In this document: piece by piece, positions 36,252 through 44,513 of the stretch
Numbering within the stretch: position 1 is the first letter of the stretch
How the letters are laid out: each line of letters begins with the position of its first letter
NCBI GenBank assembly: GCA_937923745.1
Contig: CALDUO010000070.1
Span: forward strand, 1 to 64,000
Length of the DNA stretch: 64,000 bases
From: an uncultured Granulosicoccaceae bacterium
Lineage (GTDB): Bacteria > Pseudomonadota > Gammaproteobacteria > Granulosicoccales > Granulosicoccaceae
Direction of reading: 5' to 3'
Notes under the pieces: model-generated
The model's input: only the letters and a program-made list of their open reading frames with translations
Told to the model about the DNA's origin: nothing
The model's database searches: none
Program-made: the position numbers and the translations under genes

Positions 36252-38285
36252 TCAGGGGCCGAAAGACGCGGTGCTTTTGTATTCGTCACGCTGGTAGACA
36301 CGAATGTAGTCAACCTCAAACTGAATCGGAAAACTGCTTTCATCCGAGACGTCAGGAGTCGGTGCCCATGCACTGCCCGCCACCAGGTAGTTGACGATAT
36401 TCATCGGTTGCCGTGATACCTGAGGCCCGCTCAATCGTTTGATTTCGCGACCATCAATGTACCAAATAACCAACTGGGGTTCCCACAGCACGCTGTACAC
36501 GTGGTAGTCACCGCCGTAGATACCACCGTCGGGATTCTTCTGTGACATGGTAGGCGCTGATCGGATCTCGCCGGTGGTGGTGTCAGCGAAGTGATAGGTC
36601 TGAAACGCATCTTCGTCACCAAACGGATTCTCACCGAGGTATTCCACGATATCGATCTCAGGTGCGTGCAGATAGGCACCTGTACCGGGATAACGGTGGT
36701 AAAGATAGAAGCTCGACAACGCACCCGGTGTCGCACTGGTTCTCAGGCGTGCTTCAACGTAACCGTAGATAAAGCCGAATTTATCGTGTGTCGATAATGC
36801 ACCCGACAGGAATTCACAACGATCGAGACCGGTTGGATCTTCTTCGTCACACACTGGCGGCAAGCTGCTGCGCAGATCGTCCGGCACCGGAATCGCTTCA
36901 ATCACCAGCGAGTCCCCGGTAAATTTGAACGGGTCGTAACCGAAGTCTGTGTCGCGCTGAGTATTCACAAAGTACTGCTGCTCACCGTTGATGATACGCG
37001 TATCACCCCAGGTTAAACCGGTGTTCCACTTGGTATCATCAATACTCGATCCGTTAAATTCATCCGCAAAAACGAGATCGAAGTTGTCGCGCCAATACGG
37101 GACGGCAGACAGGTCGTTATCTGTTGCAAACGTATCGGTGTCGTCTTTGTACGGATCCTGATAACGCGGTACCGGTGCATTTTGCACGGCATGATAGACA
37201 ATCGTTAGCGGTTCTGAACGCGCCGATTCCTGCCCGTCATCATCCACTGCAGCCACTGTGTAGGTGTATTCATCACCAGGCGCCGGGCCGTTGTCGTTGC
37301 AGTTGTGTATGCGATCTGAAAAACGCGTGTAGTTACAGTCAATGAACGAGGTGGTTGACCAGAATTTGTCTAGCTCGGCCTGCGTTCCGCTGGACCGATC
37401 GGTCAGCTCGGGGCTGACGACATACACTACACCGTCGCTGCGATAGATATTGTACGCAACCACTTCACCGTCATCATTGGAGGGCGCCCAGTTAATTTCG
37501 GCCCAATCGTTAGACACGAGATCTGCGCGTAAGAACTTCGGTTGTGTGGGAGCACCACCGGCAACCGGTGCTTCTGAATCTATCTCTTGCAGCGCATTAA
37601 AGGGGTCAGCCAGTGTCGGTCCGGGTATCGACGGAATTGTGCGATCAACGACAGGCACTGACGGTGGTGGCAAAGGTCCGAAATCAGCTAGCGGGGAATC
37701 GCCTTGGTTGGCAGCGGCCTGTGCTTCGGCAGCGGCCTGTGCTTCAGCGGCAGCCTGTGCTTCAGCAGCAGCCTGAGCTTCAGCGGCAGCCTGTGCTTCG
37801 GCGGCAGCCTGAGCTTCAGCGGCAGCCTGTGCGGCGGCGGCAGCTTGTGCATCGGCAGCAGCTTGAGCCTCGCGGGCTGCCTGTTCTTCGGCGGCTGTTT
37901 GGGCATCGGCAGCAGCTTGTGCTGCAGCGGCGGCTTGTGCATCAGCAGCAGCCTGAGCGTCGGCTGCGGCTTGTGCGGCTGCAGCGGCTTGTGCTGCGGC
38001 TTGTGCAGCTTCAGCATCGGCGATGGCTTGTGCGTTATCAGCAGCCGCCGTATCCGACTGATCATTCACCGGTACATTGTTCACCGGTACATTGTTGACC
38101 GGCGTTGATGTTGCGGGTGTTGTGGTCGCGGGTGTGGTCGCGACCGGAGTGATGGGTTCATCCGATAAGGGACTTTGGGTCGCCGCGGGGACTACCACCG
38201 CTGGTGCCTGTGTTGTCGAATCAGATGAGCTATTGCAACCTGCGGCCAGCAGGACTGCCGAGCAGATCATCGCCTGTTTAAACAT
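36252..38285 (-). CDS. Lipoprotein GH16 glycoside hydrolase on an Ala-rich stalk with an FN3 domain
   Basis: 677 residues from the ATG at 38285, which gives a lipoprotein signal with lipobox LLAAGC (Cys17). Residues 20-80 are Thr/Pro-rich. Residues about 80-192 are repeats of AQAAAE, predicted to be a long helix or coiled-coil stalk. An FN3 domain follows at about 248-365. The GH16 domain is at about 400-677, with the catalytic signature PEIDIVEY (Glu543, Asp545, Glu548). GH16 enzymes cleave beta-1,3/1,4-glucans or galactans such as laminarin, agar or carrageenan. Probably surface- or outer-membrane-attached, degrading algal polysaccharide. The substrate cannot be set. Confidence 0.9.
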   Translation of the reverse strand: MFKQAMICSAVLLAAGCNSSSDSTTQAPAVVVPAATQSPLSDEPITPVATTPATTTPATSTPVNNVPVNNVPVNDQSDTAAADNAQAIADAEAAQAAAQAAAAAQAAADAQAAADAQAAAAAQAAADAQTAAEEQAAREAQAAADAQAAAAAQAAAEAQAAAEAQAAAEAQAAAEAQAAAEAQAAAEAQAAANQGDSPLADFGPLPPPSVPVVDRTIPSIPGPTLADPFNALQEIDSEAPVAGGAPTQPKFLRADLVSNDWAEINWAPSNDDGEVVAYNIYRSDGVVYVVSPELTDRSSGTQAELDKFWSTTSFIDCNYTRFSDRIHNCNDNGPAPGDEYTYTVAAVDDDGQESARSEPLTIVYHAVQNAPVPRYQDPYKDDTDTFATDNDLSAVPYWRDNFDLVFADEFNGSSIDDTKWNTGLTWGDTRIINGEQQYFVNTQRDTDFGYDPFKFTGDSLVIEAIPVPDDLRSSLPPVCDEEDPTGLDRCEFLSGALSTHDKFGFIYGYVEARLRTSATPGALSSFYLYHRYPGTGAYLHAPEIDIVEYLGENPFGDEDAFQTYHFADTTTGEIRSAPTMSQKNPDGGIYGGDYHVYSVLWEPQLVIWYIDGREIKRLSGPQVSRQPMNIVNYLVAGSAWAPTPDVSDESSFPIQFEVDYIRVYQRDEYKSTASFGP
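37711..38030. repeat. 18-bp coding repeat for the AQAAAE stalk
   Basis: Variants of gcagcggcctgtgcttcg are repeated about 17 times on the plus strand, encoding the Ala/Gln/Glu stalk of the GH16 lipoprotein on the minus strand. The 5'-most units (nearest the FN3 domain) are the most uniform. Confidence 0.85.
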
Positions 38286-38792
38286 GGTTTTCTCCCATGA
38301 TGTTTTTCGTGGTGCCGATGCCATGTCCTGGTGTACCCGTGGTTGTGTCGGGTCATGCAGGGATACTGACAGGCGTTCAGTTTTTCAGTGCCGTAGTGTA
38401 CCGGAACAGTGTCGCAAGTTCATCAAGGCTATCCAGTCCGACACATGATCTTTACGATTTCGTGACACTTCGGTTTGCCGATGCGCTCAACACTATCGTC
38501 AAAAGGACGCCATGCCTGAGTGTCAAACAGCGACAGGTTAGAGTCCGTTGTGGCGCTCATTGGCCTTTGTCGCACCGTCTTTATTGCATCGCAATGCTGG
38601 CTGCGTCGCAATTTAGGCTGGAGCACAATACCGTCACTGGCCGTCTGCAAGCCTTGTTGCCCGCCACTTTGCCAGCATTTCCTCGTGTCCGGGTTTACGA
38701 TGACCTGTTCGACAATACAGATCATTCGTCTGCTGATATCAAATTGTTAATCCTTGTAAAGACTCTTATATATGTCTCGTTTGGTTTGCCGG
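38286..38792. other. Gene-free region between GH16 and the beta-hydroxyacid dehydrogenase
   Basis: About 500 bp with no supported gene. An open plus-strand frame of 172 codons crosses it but begins inside the GH16 signal region and resembles nothing. No repeat or hairpin stands out. It presumably holds the GH16 promoter. Confidence 0.5.
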
Positions 38793-39743
38793 TTATGAAG
38801 TCTCGGGGCCGGTGATCACTGCTTTGGCAGTCGTTGCCAGCCGCGCGTTTACAATATCTTCAGAAATGCGCGTGACGCTCCAGTTGTCACCTTCGGGGTA
38901 TTTGGTAATACCAGCCTGAAAAAGTTGCATGGCAACAGCGGCAGTAAACAATGGCACACCCTGCTCTCGCGCCACGTCCATGGAAATAGTCAGGTCTTTG
39001 TACATGGTGCGAATATGACTACCGGTATTCTCAAACCGACGCTCAATGATATTTTCCAACGCTGTGTTAGCTACTACACACCCGGCACTCGACGTACTGA
39101 CAACCTCGTGTAAAACCTCACCGGAAACACCGGCTTTTGCCGCCAACACCGACGCCTCGAAGGTCGCACTAAAGATAGAGCCAATTAGCGACTGCAAACA
39201 GGCTTTGACGGTTTGTCCCATACCTGGTGTAACGCCCACGTGATGAATCGACTGGCTAACTGCTTCCATCACGGTTGTGGCCCGCTCCAGCACCTGTGTG
39301 GAACCCGCCGCCATCAGTGTCAGAGTGCCACCTTGCGCGCCGGGAAATCCCCCGCTGACCGGCGTGTCTATGAGGTCAACGCCGGTGCCGATCAGCGCGT
39401 CAGCTATTTGTTCGGCCTCGATGGGTTTGATGGTGGCCGACAACAAAATAATACTGCCAGGTGACAGCGTGGATACCAGCCCGCCCGCTTTGGCACGGTA
39501 GTCCGATGCACTCCCAAAAATAACCTCTTTGGCCTCATCGCCATTCATGACCATGACGAACACAGCCTCACTGTGACGACCAACCTCGGCAGATCCGGCA
39601 CAGGCAATGCCACCCATCGCCACAAACGCATCCATACGCGCTGATAACAAGTCGTATCCTGCCACTGAAAAACCCTGCTTGATCAGGTTTAAGGCAAGAC
39701 CAGAACCCATGTCGCCTATGCCCACTACACCAACGTTCTTCAT
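38793..39743 (-). CDS. NAD(P)-dependent beta-hydroxyacid dehydrogenase (threonate dehydrogenase-like)
   Basis: 316 residues. The Rossmann motif GVVGIGDMGSGLALNL is followed by the substrate signature DTPVSGGFPGAQGGTLTLM and the catalytic lysine in GMGQTVKACLQSLIG. There KxxxQ replaces the KxxxN of 3-hydroxyisobutyrate dehydrogenases, a substitution seen in the LtnD (L-threonate dehydrogenase) type. A strong Shine-Dalgarno (GGAGG) precedes the ATG. It is only a distant relative of the dehydrogenase at 465. No kinase or isomerase of the LtnD pathway is adjacent, so the substrate is open. Confidence 0.85.
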   Translation of the reverse strand: MKNVGVVGIGDMGSGLALNLIKQGFSVAGYDLLSARMDAFVAMGGIACAGSAEVGRHSEAVFVMVMNGDEAKEVIFGSASDYRAKAGGLVSTLSPGSIILLSATIKPIEAEQIADALIGTGVDLIDTPVSGGFPGAQGGTLTLMAAGSTQVLERATTVMEAVSQSIHHVGVTPGMGQTVKACLQSLIGSIFSATFEASVLAAKAGVSGEVLHEVVSTSSAGCVVANTALENIIERRFENTGSHIRTMYKDLTISMDVAREQGVPLFTAAVAMQLFQAGITKYPEGDNWSVTRISEDIVNARLATTAKAVITGPETS

Positions 39744-39836
39744 TGTCCCCTCCTGCAGTTAACTGTGTGTTGTTTGTATAAAAATACCGGTGCCCCAACC
39801 CGCACTTTAATAACAGCCAAGATCCTGCGCAACCAC

Positions 39837-39887
39837 CTGTTCTGTTCAGGTTACTGTTCTGTTCAGGTTACTGTGCTCTTCAGGCTG
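39837..39887. repeat. 17-bp tandem array, 3 units
   Basis: ctgttctgttcaggtta occurs twice identically, followed by ctgtgctcttcaggctg. It lies upstream of the dehydrogenase at 38793-39743 in the short gap before the regulator gene. Confidence 0.9.
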
Positions 39888-40025
39888 TTAACAGAACCGA
39901 AACCGAATTGCACGTGAATGGATGACACGATAAGCACCGCGCACGGCAAGCACCGCAATTGTATTTACCCCAGTACGCATTAACCAATGCACTTTCAAGC
40001 GCCCCGTAGCAGCATCAGGTTCAGT

Positions 40026-41585
40026 TCAGTGAGCGTCGCCCTGCAAACTCCCGGCAAAGGGTTGCTTCGTCACACCGTGACAGACCGGGCTTCGCGGACA
40101 CGTGCTACTGCGCGGACAGATATGGCGAACGTCTTTATCTATGGCGCGCTCTATCCAGCCAATATTCAGTATGCGCGCAATGCGGGTTAACTCGGGTTTT
40201 AACGCTTTGGGCATCGCCGCAGTGCCCCCTTTTGTCAGGCAGGCAGCTTTCAGATCCTCAGCCATTTGTACCGCATCACCACCTTGTGCGTTGACCGCCG
40301 GATTCAGATCAATACCCGCACACAACACATGCTTTAACCCGGTGACATCGGCAATGCGGATCGATTCGCAGGCATAGATGCGCGTGCCTGTGGGTGTCTC
40401 CAACAGTGACAGCTGTGCAGACGATTGGTCTGAGCGACTGTCGATCATTCTGAATACCGCCCAGTGCTGACAGGGGTCGTCGACCTGGGTCATGTTGCCC
40501 CAGGGGAGCGGTATGCCGTTACCGCGATAAACAGCATGCAAACGGCCGGGCGGATAGGCATCAAAATAATGCCAGTATTGATAAGACGAAACAGCCGTCA
40601 TCCGGCGCATAACCACCGAGGCTGATACACCGAGTTTTTCGGCAACGCTGATTTCGTGCGACTCTCTTTCGAGGATACGGCGAAACGGGACCTTCGGGCA
40701 TAACAGTGCACCGGCGAAAAAACTACATTCGAAATCGCGCCACGCACGCACGATTTCTTTGGAGTCAATGGCAACGTTTTCCTCGACCCGAAACCTGCCC
40801 TCACGCAAACCACCACCGGCAAGCCCCGGCCCATGCATAATGCTCCGCAGCCCCTCCGCGTTATGCAGCACCTTGTGTGCAATATACACCCCCAAATCAT
40901 ACTTAATTCTGGCGTGTTGATCGGTAAGCAATTTATTTAAATAGATGGTGCCGGGGGCTTCAAAAAAAGATCGTACAACAGCACCCTCGGGCAGGCTTAA
41001 CATGTCGCGATGTCTTTTGGTCACCCGATTAAACCACTTCACCTGCATGTTAAGCGACCGCACGATGTCCATCATTGCATCCAATGACAATGGCAGTTGT
41101 TTACCACCAACGGATTCGGCTGCCCGTTCCAGCTCCGGAAAATGATTTTGATTTTTCTCTTGGTGAGCGCGTATTAACAGATGCGCAAACTGCCTACCGG
41201 ATACACCGGCTTGCGACAGCATTTCGGGTATCGCAATTTGCAGGATCTCATTGGAAAACAAAAAACCGGGCTCCAGCGCCATACCACTGATACCACCGCG
41301 ATTGCCCTTGTCCGGTACGATCGATGGCGCATCGGGCACATCGTCATAAAAATAACTCACCTCCTGCTGAAACACTTGCGCAATGATATTGAGCACATCT
41401 TCGGACGGCACTCGTTTTCCCCGCTCGATCATTGACAGATAAGACACCGACGGTGCCGCCTCGGCGTTGAGCTTAATACAACGGGCAGACAGGTCTTCCA
41501 TGGTCATGTTGTTGCCTTTGCGCAGGTTTCGGACTTTCGTTCCCAAAAAATGTGCGTTACGTACCAATCCACTGCTTTTCTTCAT
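40026..41585 (-). CDS. RamB/ScfR-type transcriptional regulator of short-chain fatty acid/glyoxylate metabolism
   Basis: 519 residues from the ATG at 41585 (MKKSSGLVRN); the longer frame runs into the operator region. The N-terminal XRE-type helix-turn-helix (about 12-75) includes NMTMEDLSARC and YLSMIERGKRVPSEDVL. An ImmA/IrrE-like domain follows in the middle, including the HKVLHNAEG stretch. The C-terminal part is a DUF2083-like region with a cysteine cluster (CPRSSTCPRSPVC) that might bind metal. Relatives include RamB of Corynebacterium, which controls aceA/aceB. Here the gene is divergent from isocitrate lyase, fitting that role. An acyl-CoA or similar effector is likely but unproven. 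Confidence 0.82.
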   Translation of the reverse strand: MKKSSGLVRNAHFLGTKVRNLRKGNNMTMEDLSARCIKLNAEAAPSVSYLSMIERGKRVPSEDVLNIIAQVFQQEVSYFYDDVPDAPSIVPDKGNRGGISGMALEPGFLFSNEILQIAIPEMLSQAGVSGRQFAHLLIRAHQEKNQNHFPELERAAESVGGKQLPLSLDAMMDIVRSLNMQVKWFNRVTKRHRDMLSLPEGAVVRSFFEAPGTIYLNKLLTDQHARIKYDLGVYIAHKVLHNAEGLRSIMHGPGLAGGGLREGRFRVEENVAIDSKEIVRAWRDFECSFFAGALLCPKVPFRRILERESHEISVAEKLGVSASVVMRRMTAVSSYQYWHYFDAYPPGRLHAVYRGNGIPLPWGNMTQVDDPCQHWAVFRMIDSRSDQSSAQLSLLETPTGTRIYACESIRIADVTGLKHVLCAGIDLNPAVNAQGGDAVQMAEDLKAACLTKGGTAAMPKALKPELTRIARILNIGWIERAIDKDVRHICPRSSTCPRSPVCHGVTKQPFAGSLQGDAH

Positions 41586-41588
41586 TTT

Positions 41589-41639
41589 TGTAAAATTCAC
41601 GTTGTGTAATTTTATATGTGCAATTTTAGTGTAATTCTT
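41589..41639 (+). promoter_or_regulatory. Cluster of GTGTAATTTTA-like repeats between the regulator and isocitrate lyase genes
   Basis: Three direct copies occur: GTGTAATTTTA at 41604-41614, GTGCAATTTTA at 41618-41628 and GTGTAATTCTT at 41629-41639. An inverted copy (GTGAATTTTA read on the minus strand) is at 41591-41600. They lie immediately upstream of the regulator start and about 70-115 nt before aceA. This is the arrangement expected of operator sites for the divergently encoded regulator. Binding is inferred. Confidence 0.55.
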
Positions 41640-41706
41640 CTTAGACTGCACGCTAACTGCTACACCAGATCCGAATCAGCCTTAAGAACTGTGGAGTCTC
41701 TTACAC

Positions 41707-43305
41707 ATGCATCACTACAAATCCGAAACCGGCAATACCGCCGACACGTTGGCCCGCTACGGCGACACCTGGAATGCCATTAACCCTGAGAACGTTGCTC
41801 GCATGCGCTTGCAGAACCGGTTTAAAACCGGACTCGACATCGCGAAATACACCGCCGGTGTGATGCGCGCTGATATGGCGGCCTATGACAAAAACCCCGA
41901 AGCTTATACACGGTCACTCGGTTGCTGGCACGGCTTTATCGGTCAGCAGAAAATGATCTCAATCAAAAAGCACTTTGGCACCACCAAAGGCAGCTACCTG
42001 TATCTGTCGGGATGGATGATCGCAGCGCTACGGTCTGAATTCGGCCCGTTACCCGATCAATCCATTCACGAAAAAACCACAGTGCCGGAGTTGATCGCCG
42101 AGCTATACACGTATCTGAAGCAAGCAGATGCACGAGAGCTGCGTCATCTTTATACCGAACTCGATAATGCCAGAGCTGACGGTAACCAGGTGATGGAACA
42201 GGCGGCAATGGAAAAGATTGATAATTTTCAAACGCACGTGGTACCGATCATTGCCGACATCGATGCAGGCTTTGGAAATGAAGAGGCAACCTACCTGCTG
42301 GCGAAAAAAATGATCGAGGCCGGCGCGTGTTGTCTGCAAATTGAAAATCAGGTGTCAGATGTGAAACAGTGCGGACATCAAGACGGTAAAGTCACCGTGC
42401 CACACGTTGATTTCCTGGCGAAAATCAATGCGCTTCGTTACGCCTTTTTGGAAATGGGTGTTGATGACGGGGTTATCGTTGCACGCACCGACTCATTGGG
42501 TGCTGGCCTGACCCAAAAAATTCCCGTATCCACCGAGCCCGGTGATCTTGCCGAGCAGTACAACGCGTTTATCGATGGCCAACCGATCAGTTCTCTGGAT
42601 GATTTGGGTCCCGGTGATATGGCACTGCGCCAAGGCGACCAGGTGATTAAACCCGAGCGTCTACCCAATGGTTTAGTTCGTTTTCGTGAGGGTTCGGGTG
42701 AGGACCGGGTTATTCTGGATTGCGTCACCGCGCTGAGAAATGGCGCTGATCTCTTGTGGATCGAAACCGAGCGTCCACATGTCGGGCAAATTGCGGCTAT
42801 GGTCGACCGGGTTCGTGCAATTGTTCCCGATGCCAAGCTCGTCTACAACAACAGTCCGTCGTTTAACTGGACACTCAACTTTCGCCAACAAGTGTTTGAC
42901 GAGTGGACAGACGCCGGACGTGATGTCAGTGCGTATCAACGCGATGACCTGATGCAGGCACAGTACGATGACAGCGAACTCTCGGCAGAAGCGGACCAGC
43001 TCATACAAGAATTTCAGCGAGAAGCTGCACTCAAGGCCGGTGTGTTTCATCACCTGATCACACTGCCGACGTATCACACCGCAGCATTGTCCACCGACAC
43101 CTTGTCCAAGAATTACTTTGGTTTTGAGGGCATGCTGGCCTACGTACGCGATGTTCAGCGACGCGAAATTCGCGAGGGGCTGGCCTGTGTCAAACACCAG
43201 GACATGGCCGGGTCCAACATTGGTGATGATCATAAAGAGTACTTTTCCGGTAACCAGGCACTCAAAGCCTCCGGTAAAGACAACACAATGAATCAGTTCG
43301 GATAA
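41707..43305 (+). CDS. aceA: Isocitrate lyase, long Pseudomonas-type
   Basis: 532 residues, about 100 longer than the E. coli enzyme and close to the Pseudomonas aeruginosa AceA (531). The Mg2+/substrate region is PIIADIDAGFGNEEATY (Asp184, Asp186), and the catalytic cysteine is Cys222 in KQCGHQDGKVTVPH, where KQCGH replaces the more common KKCGH, as in the Pseudomonas subfamily. It splits isocitrate into glyoxylate and succinate, allowing growth on acetate and fatty acids. No malate synthase is adjacent. The gene is divergent from a probable dedicated regulator and ends in a strong terminator. Confidence 0.96.
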   Translation: MHHYKSETGNTADTLARYGDTWNAINPENVARMRLQNRFKTGLDIAKYTAGVMRADMAAYDKNPEAYTRSLGCWHGFIGQQKMISIKKHFGTTKGSYLYLSGWMIAALRSEFGPLPDQSIHEKTTVPELIAELYTYLKQADARELRHLYTELDNARADGNQVMEQAAMEKIDNFQTHVVPIIADIDAGFGNEEATYLLAKKMIEAGACCLQIENQVSDVKQCGHQDGKVTVPHVDFLAKINALRYAFLEMGVDDGVIVARTDSLGAGLTQKIPVSTEPGDLAEQYNAFIDGQPISSLDDLGPGDMALRQGDQVIKPERLPNGLVRFREGSGEDRVILDCVTALRNGADLLWIETERPHVGQIAAMVDRVRAIVPDAKLVYNNSPSFNWTLNFRQQVFDEWTDAGRDVSAYQRDDLMQAQYDDSELSAEADQLIQEFQREAALKAGVFHHLITLPTYHTAALSTDTLSKNYFGFEGMLAYVRDVQRREIREGLACVKHQDMAGSNIGDDHKEYFSGNQALKASGKDNTMNQFG

Positions 43306-43321
43306 CGCTGTTGTAGTGAGT

Positions 43322-43368
43322 AACGCGTGACCCTACTGCGGTAATGGGTGGGTCACGCGTTTTTTTTT
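43322..43368 (+). terminator. aceA: Rho-independent terminator of aceA
   Basis: A perfect 12-bp stem (AACGCGTGACCC with GGGTCACGCGTT) closes a loop of about 16 bases and runs into eight T. It lies 17 bp past the aceA stop. Confidence 0.95.
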
Positions 43369-43426
43369 AGCAACACGGTTTTGCCACGACTTTGTTCGAT
43401 ACGCTTAAATGAATAAGGGGAACACT

Positions 43427-43693
43427 ATGATGTTTATCAACGCGCGCAATGCAGAATGTCGGGATGGGATGGTCGCGGTGGAGACCGCACTGATCGAACG
43501 CGAACACACCAAACGCGTGCAGGCAGAGAAACAATGTCGCGCAGAGTCTGCACAGGCCAACCCACAATCACAGGCCAGTCAACAGAGGCCCAATCGTGCG
43601 GTGCCAACATTAGACAGCTATCGCTCGGAACCACAGCACGACTCTGCAAACACTGGCATAGCCACACCGGCTGTCGCTGGGCTGACAGGATAA
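43427..43693 (+). CDS. Small hypothetical protein
   Basis: 88 residues starting at the ATG at 43427, chosen because AAGGGG lies 6 nt before it. The protein is polar and Arg/Gln/Ala-rich (VETALIEREHTKRVQAEKQCRAES), probably helical in its first half and disordered in the second. It has no signal or membrane segment. No family recognised. It follows the aceA terminator, so it must have its own promoter. It may be real given the ribosome-binding site, but a spurious frame is possible. Confidence 0.4.
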   Translation: MMFINARNAECRDGMVAVETALIEREHTKRVQAEKQCRAESAQANPQSQASQQRPNRAVPTLDSYRSEPQHDSANTGIATPAVAGLTG

Positions 43694-43884
43694 CAAACGC
43701 ACAAACCGGCAAAATGTTGATCCGAAAACGTCTAAAGCTGTATCGGTGATCGCAACGATGACAGTGAGTCACAGGGTCAGAGAAATCACAGGTACCTTGA
43801 CGGCTGCCTGACGCAGCCGCCAAGGTTAGCTGAGTGACACAGTACAGACACTGAGCGTTTCTTGCTCTGTGTGGTATCTACCCG

Positions 43885-43918
43885 GAAGTGGAACGAGACC
43901 GGAGGTGAAACGAGACCG
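43885..43918. repeat. 17-bp tandem repeat, 2 units
   Basis: gaagtggaacgagaccg and gaggtgaaacgagaccg stand side by side in non-coding DNA. Confidence 0.8.
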
Positions 43919-43970
43919 GGGTGGCAGTTTAAGGCACCCACTGCTTAGCTCAGCGTTCAGTCACCCGTTT

Positions 43971-44027
43971 GAGCGATCTGGGTTGCAAAGAGCGATCTGG
44001 GTAGCAAAGAGCGATCTGGGCTGGAAA
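43971..44027. repeat. 19-bp tandem array, 3 units
   Basis: gagcgatctgggttgcaaa, gagcgatctgggtagcaaa and gagcgatctgggctggaaa follow directly upstream of the DUF2834 gene. Confidence 0.88.
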
Positions 44028-44121
44028 GCATGTTTACCACATAAAATGGACACAGATGCTATCGTTAAATGACTGCCAAGCAAGGCTGTCAGGTGTGAGC
44101 CGGGAAACATGGAACCCCCCG

Positions 44122-44457
44122 ATGAAAATTGTGTATTTTATGCTCTGTGTTGTCGGTACCGTTGTGCCATTGTCTCAGCTGGTCCCTTTTTTGTCTGAGC
44201 GTGGTGTGGATATTCCGCTGTTCATAGATCAGGCGTTTGCAAATCGCGTTTCAGCGTTCGCGTGGCTTGATGTGTTGGTCTCAGCTGTCGTTGTTCTTTC
44301 TTTCATTCTTTGGGAGGGCAACCGAATTAAGATGAAGCGGCTTTGGGTGCCAGTGGCAGGACTGCTGACAGTAGGCGTGTCTCTCGGTTTGCCGTTGTTT
44401 TTGTTGCTACGTGAGATTCATTTGTCGAAAGACGAGCGTGACATACTCCCCTCATGA
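44122..44457 (+). CDS. DUF2834-type small membrane protein
   Basis: 111 residues from the ATG at 44122 (MKIVYFMLCVVGTVVPLSQ). Three membrane segments are visible at about 1-22, 42-65 and 75-98, separated by a segment with FANRVSAFAWLDVLVSAVVVLSF. This pattern (start, SxFAWLDxxVSxxV) matches the DUF2834 family of three-helix membrane proteins, whose role is unknown. The longer frame upstream is rejected. Stands alone on the plus strand, next to the cell-wall recycling cluster. Confidence 0.7.
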   Translation: MKIVYFMLCVVGTVVPLSQLVPFLSERGVDIPLFIDQAFANRVSAFAWLDVLVSAVVVLSFILWEGNRIKMKRLWVPVAGLLTVGVSLGLPLFLLLREIHLSKDERDILPS

Positions 44458-44513
44458 ACCAAACTGGCCAGTGATCAAAATGACCAGTGATCGAGCAGGC
44501 CAGTGGGCACGCC

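Larger units (their letters stand above)
43694..44121. other. Gene-free region with two repeat clusters
   Basis: No supported gene. Two tandem repeats lie in it, at 43885-43918 (17 bp, 2 units) and 43971-44027 (19 bp, 3 units), listed separately. No terminator or tRNA seen. Confidence 0.5.

Noticed and set aside
37613-38098. Long plus-strand frame rich in Gln/Arg/Leu opposite the GH16 stalk
   Set aside because: It is the antisense of the AQAAAE-coding repeat; the repeat keeps all frames open.
38297-38815. 172-codon plus-strand frame between the GH16 and dehydrogenase genes
   Set aside because: It starts opposite the GH16 signal peptide, ends inside the dehydrogenase gene on the other strand and resembles no protein.
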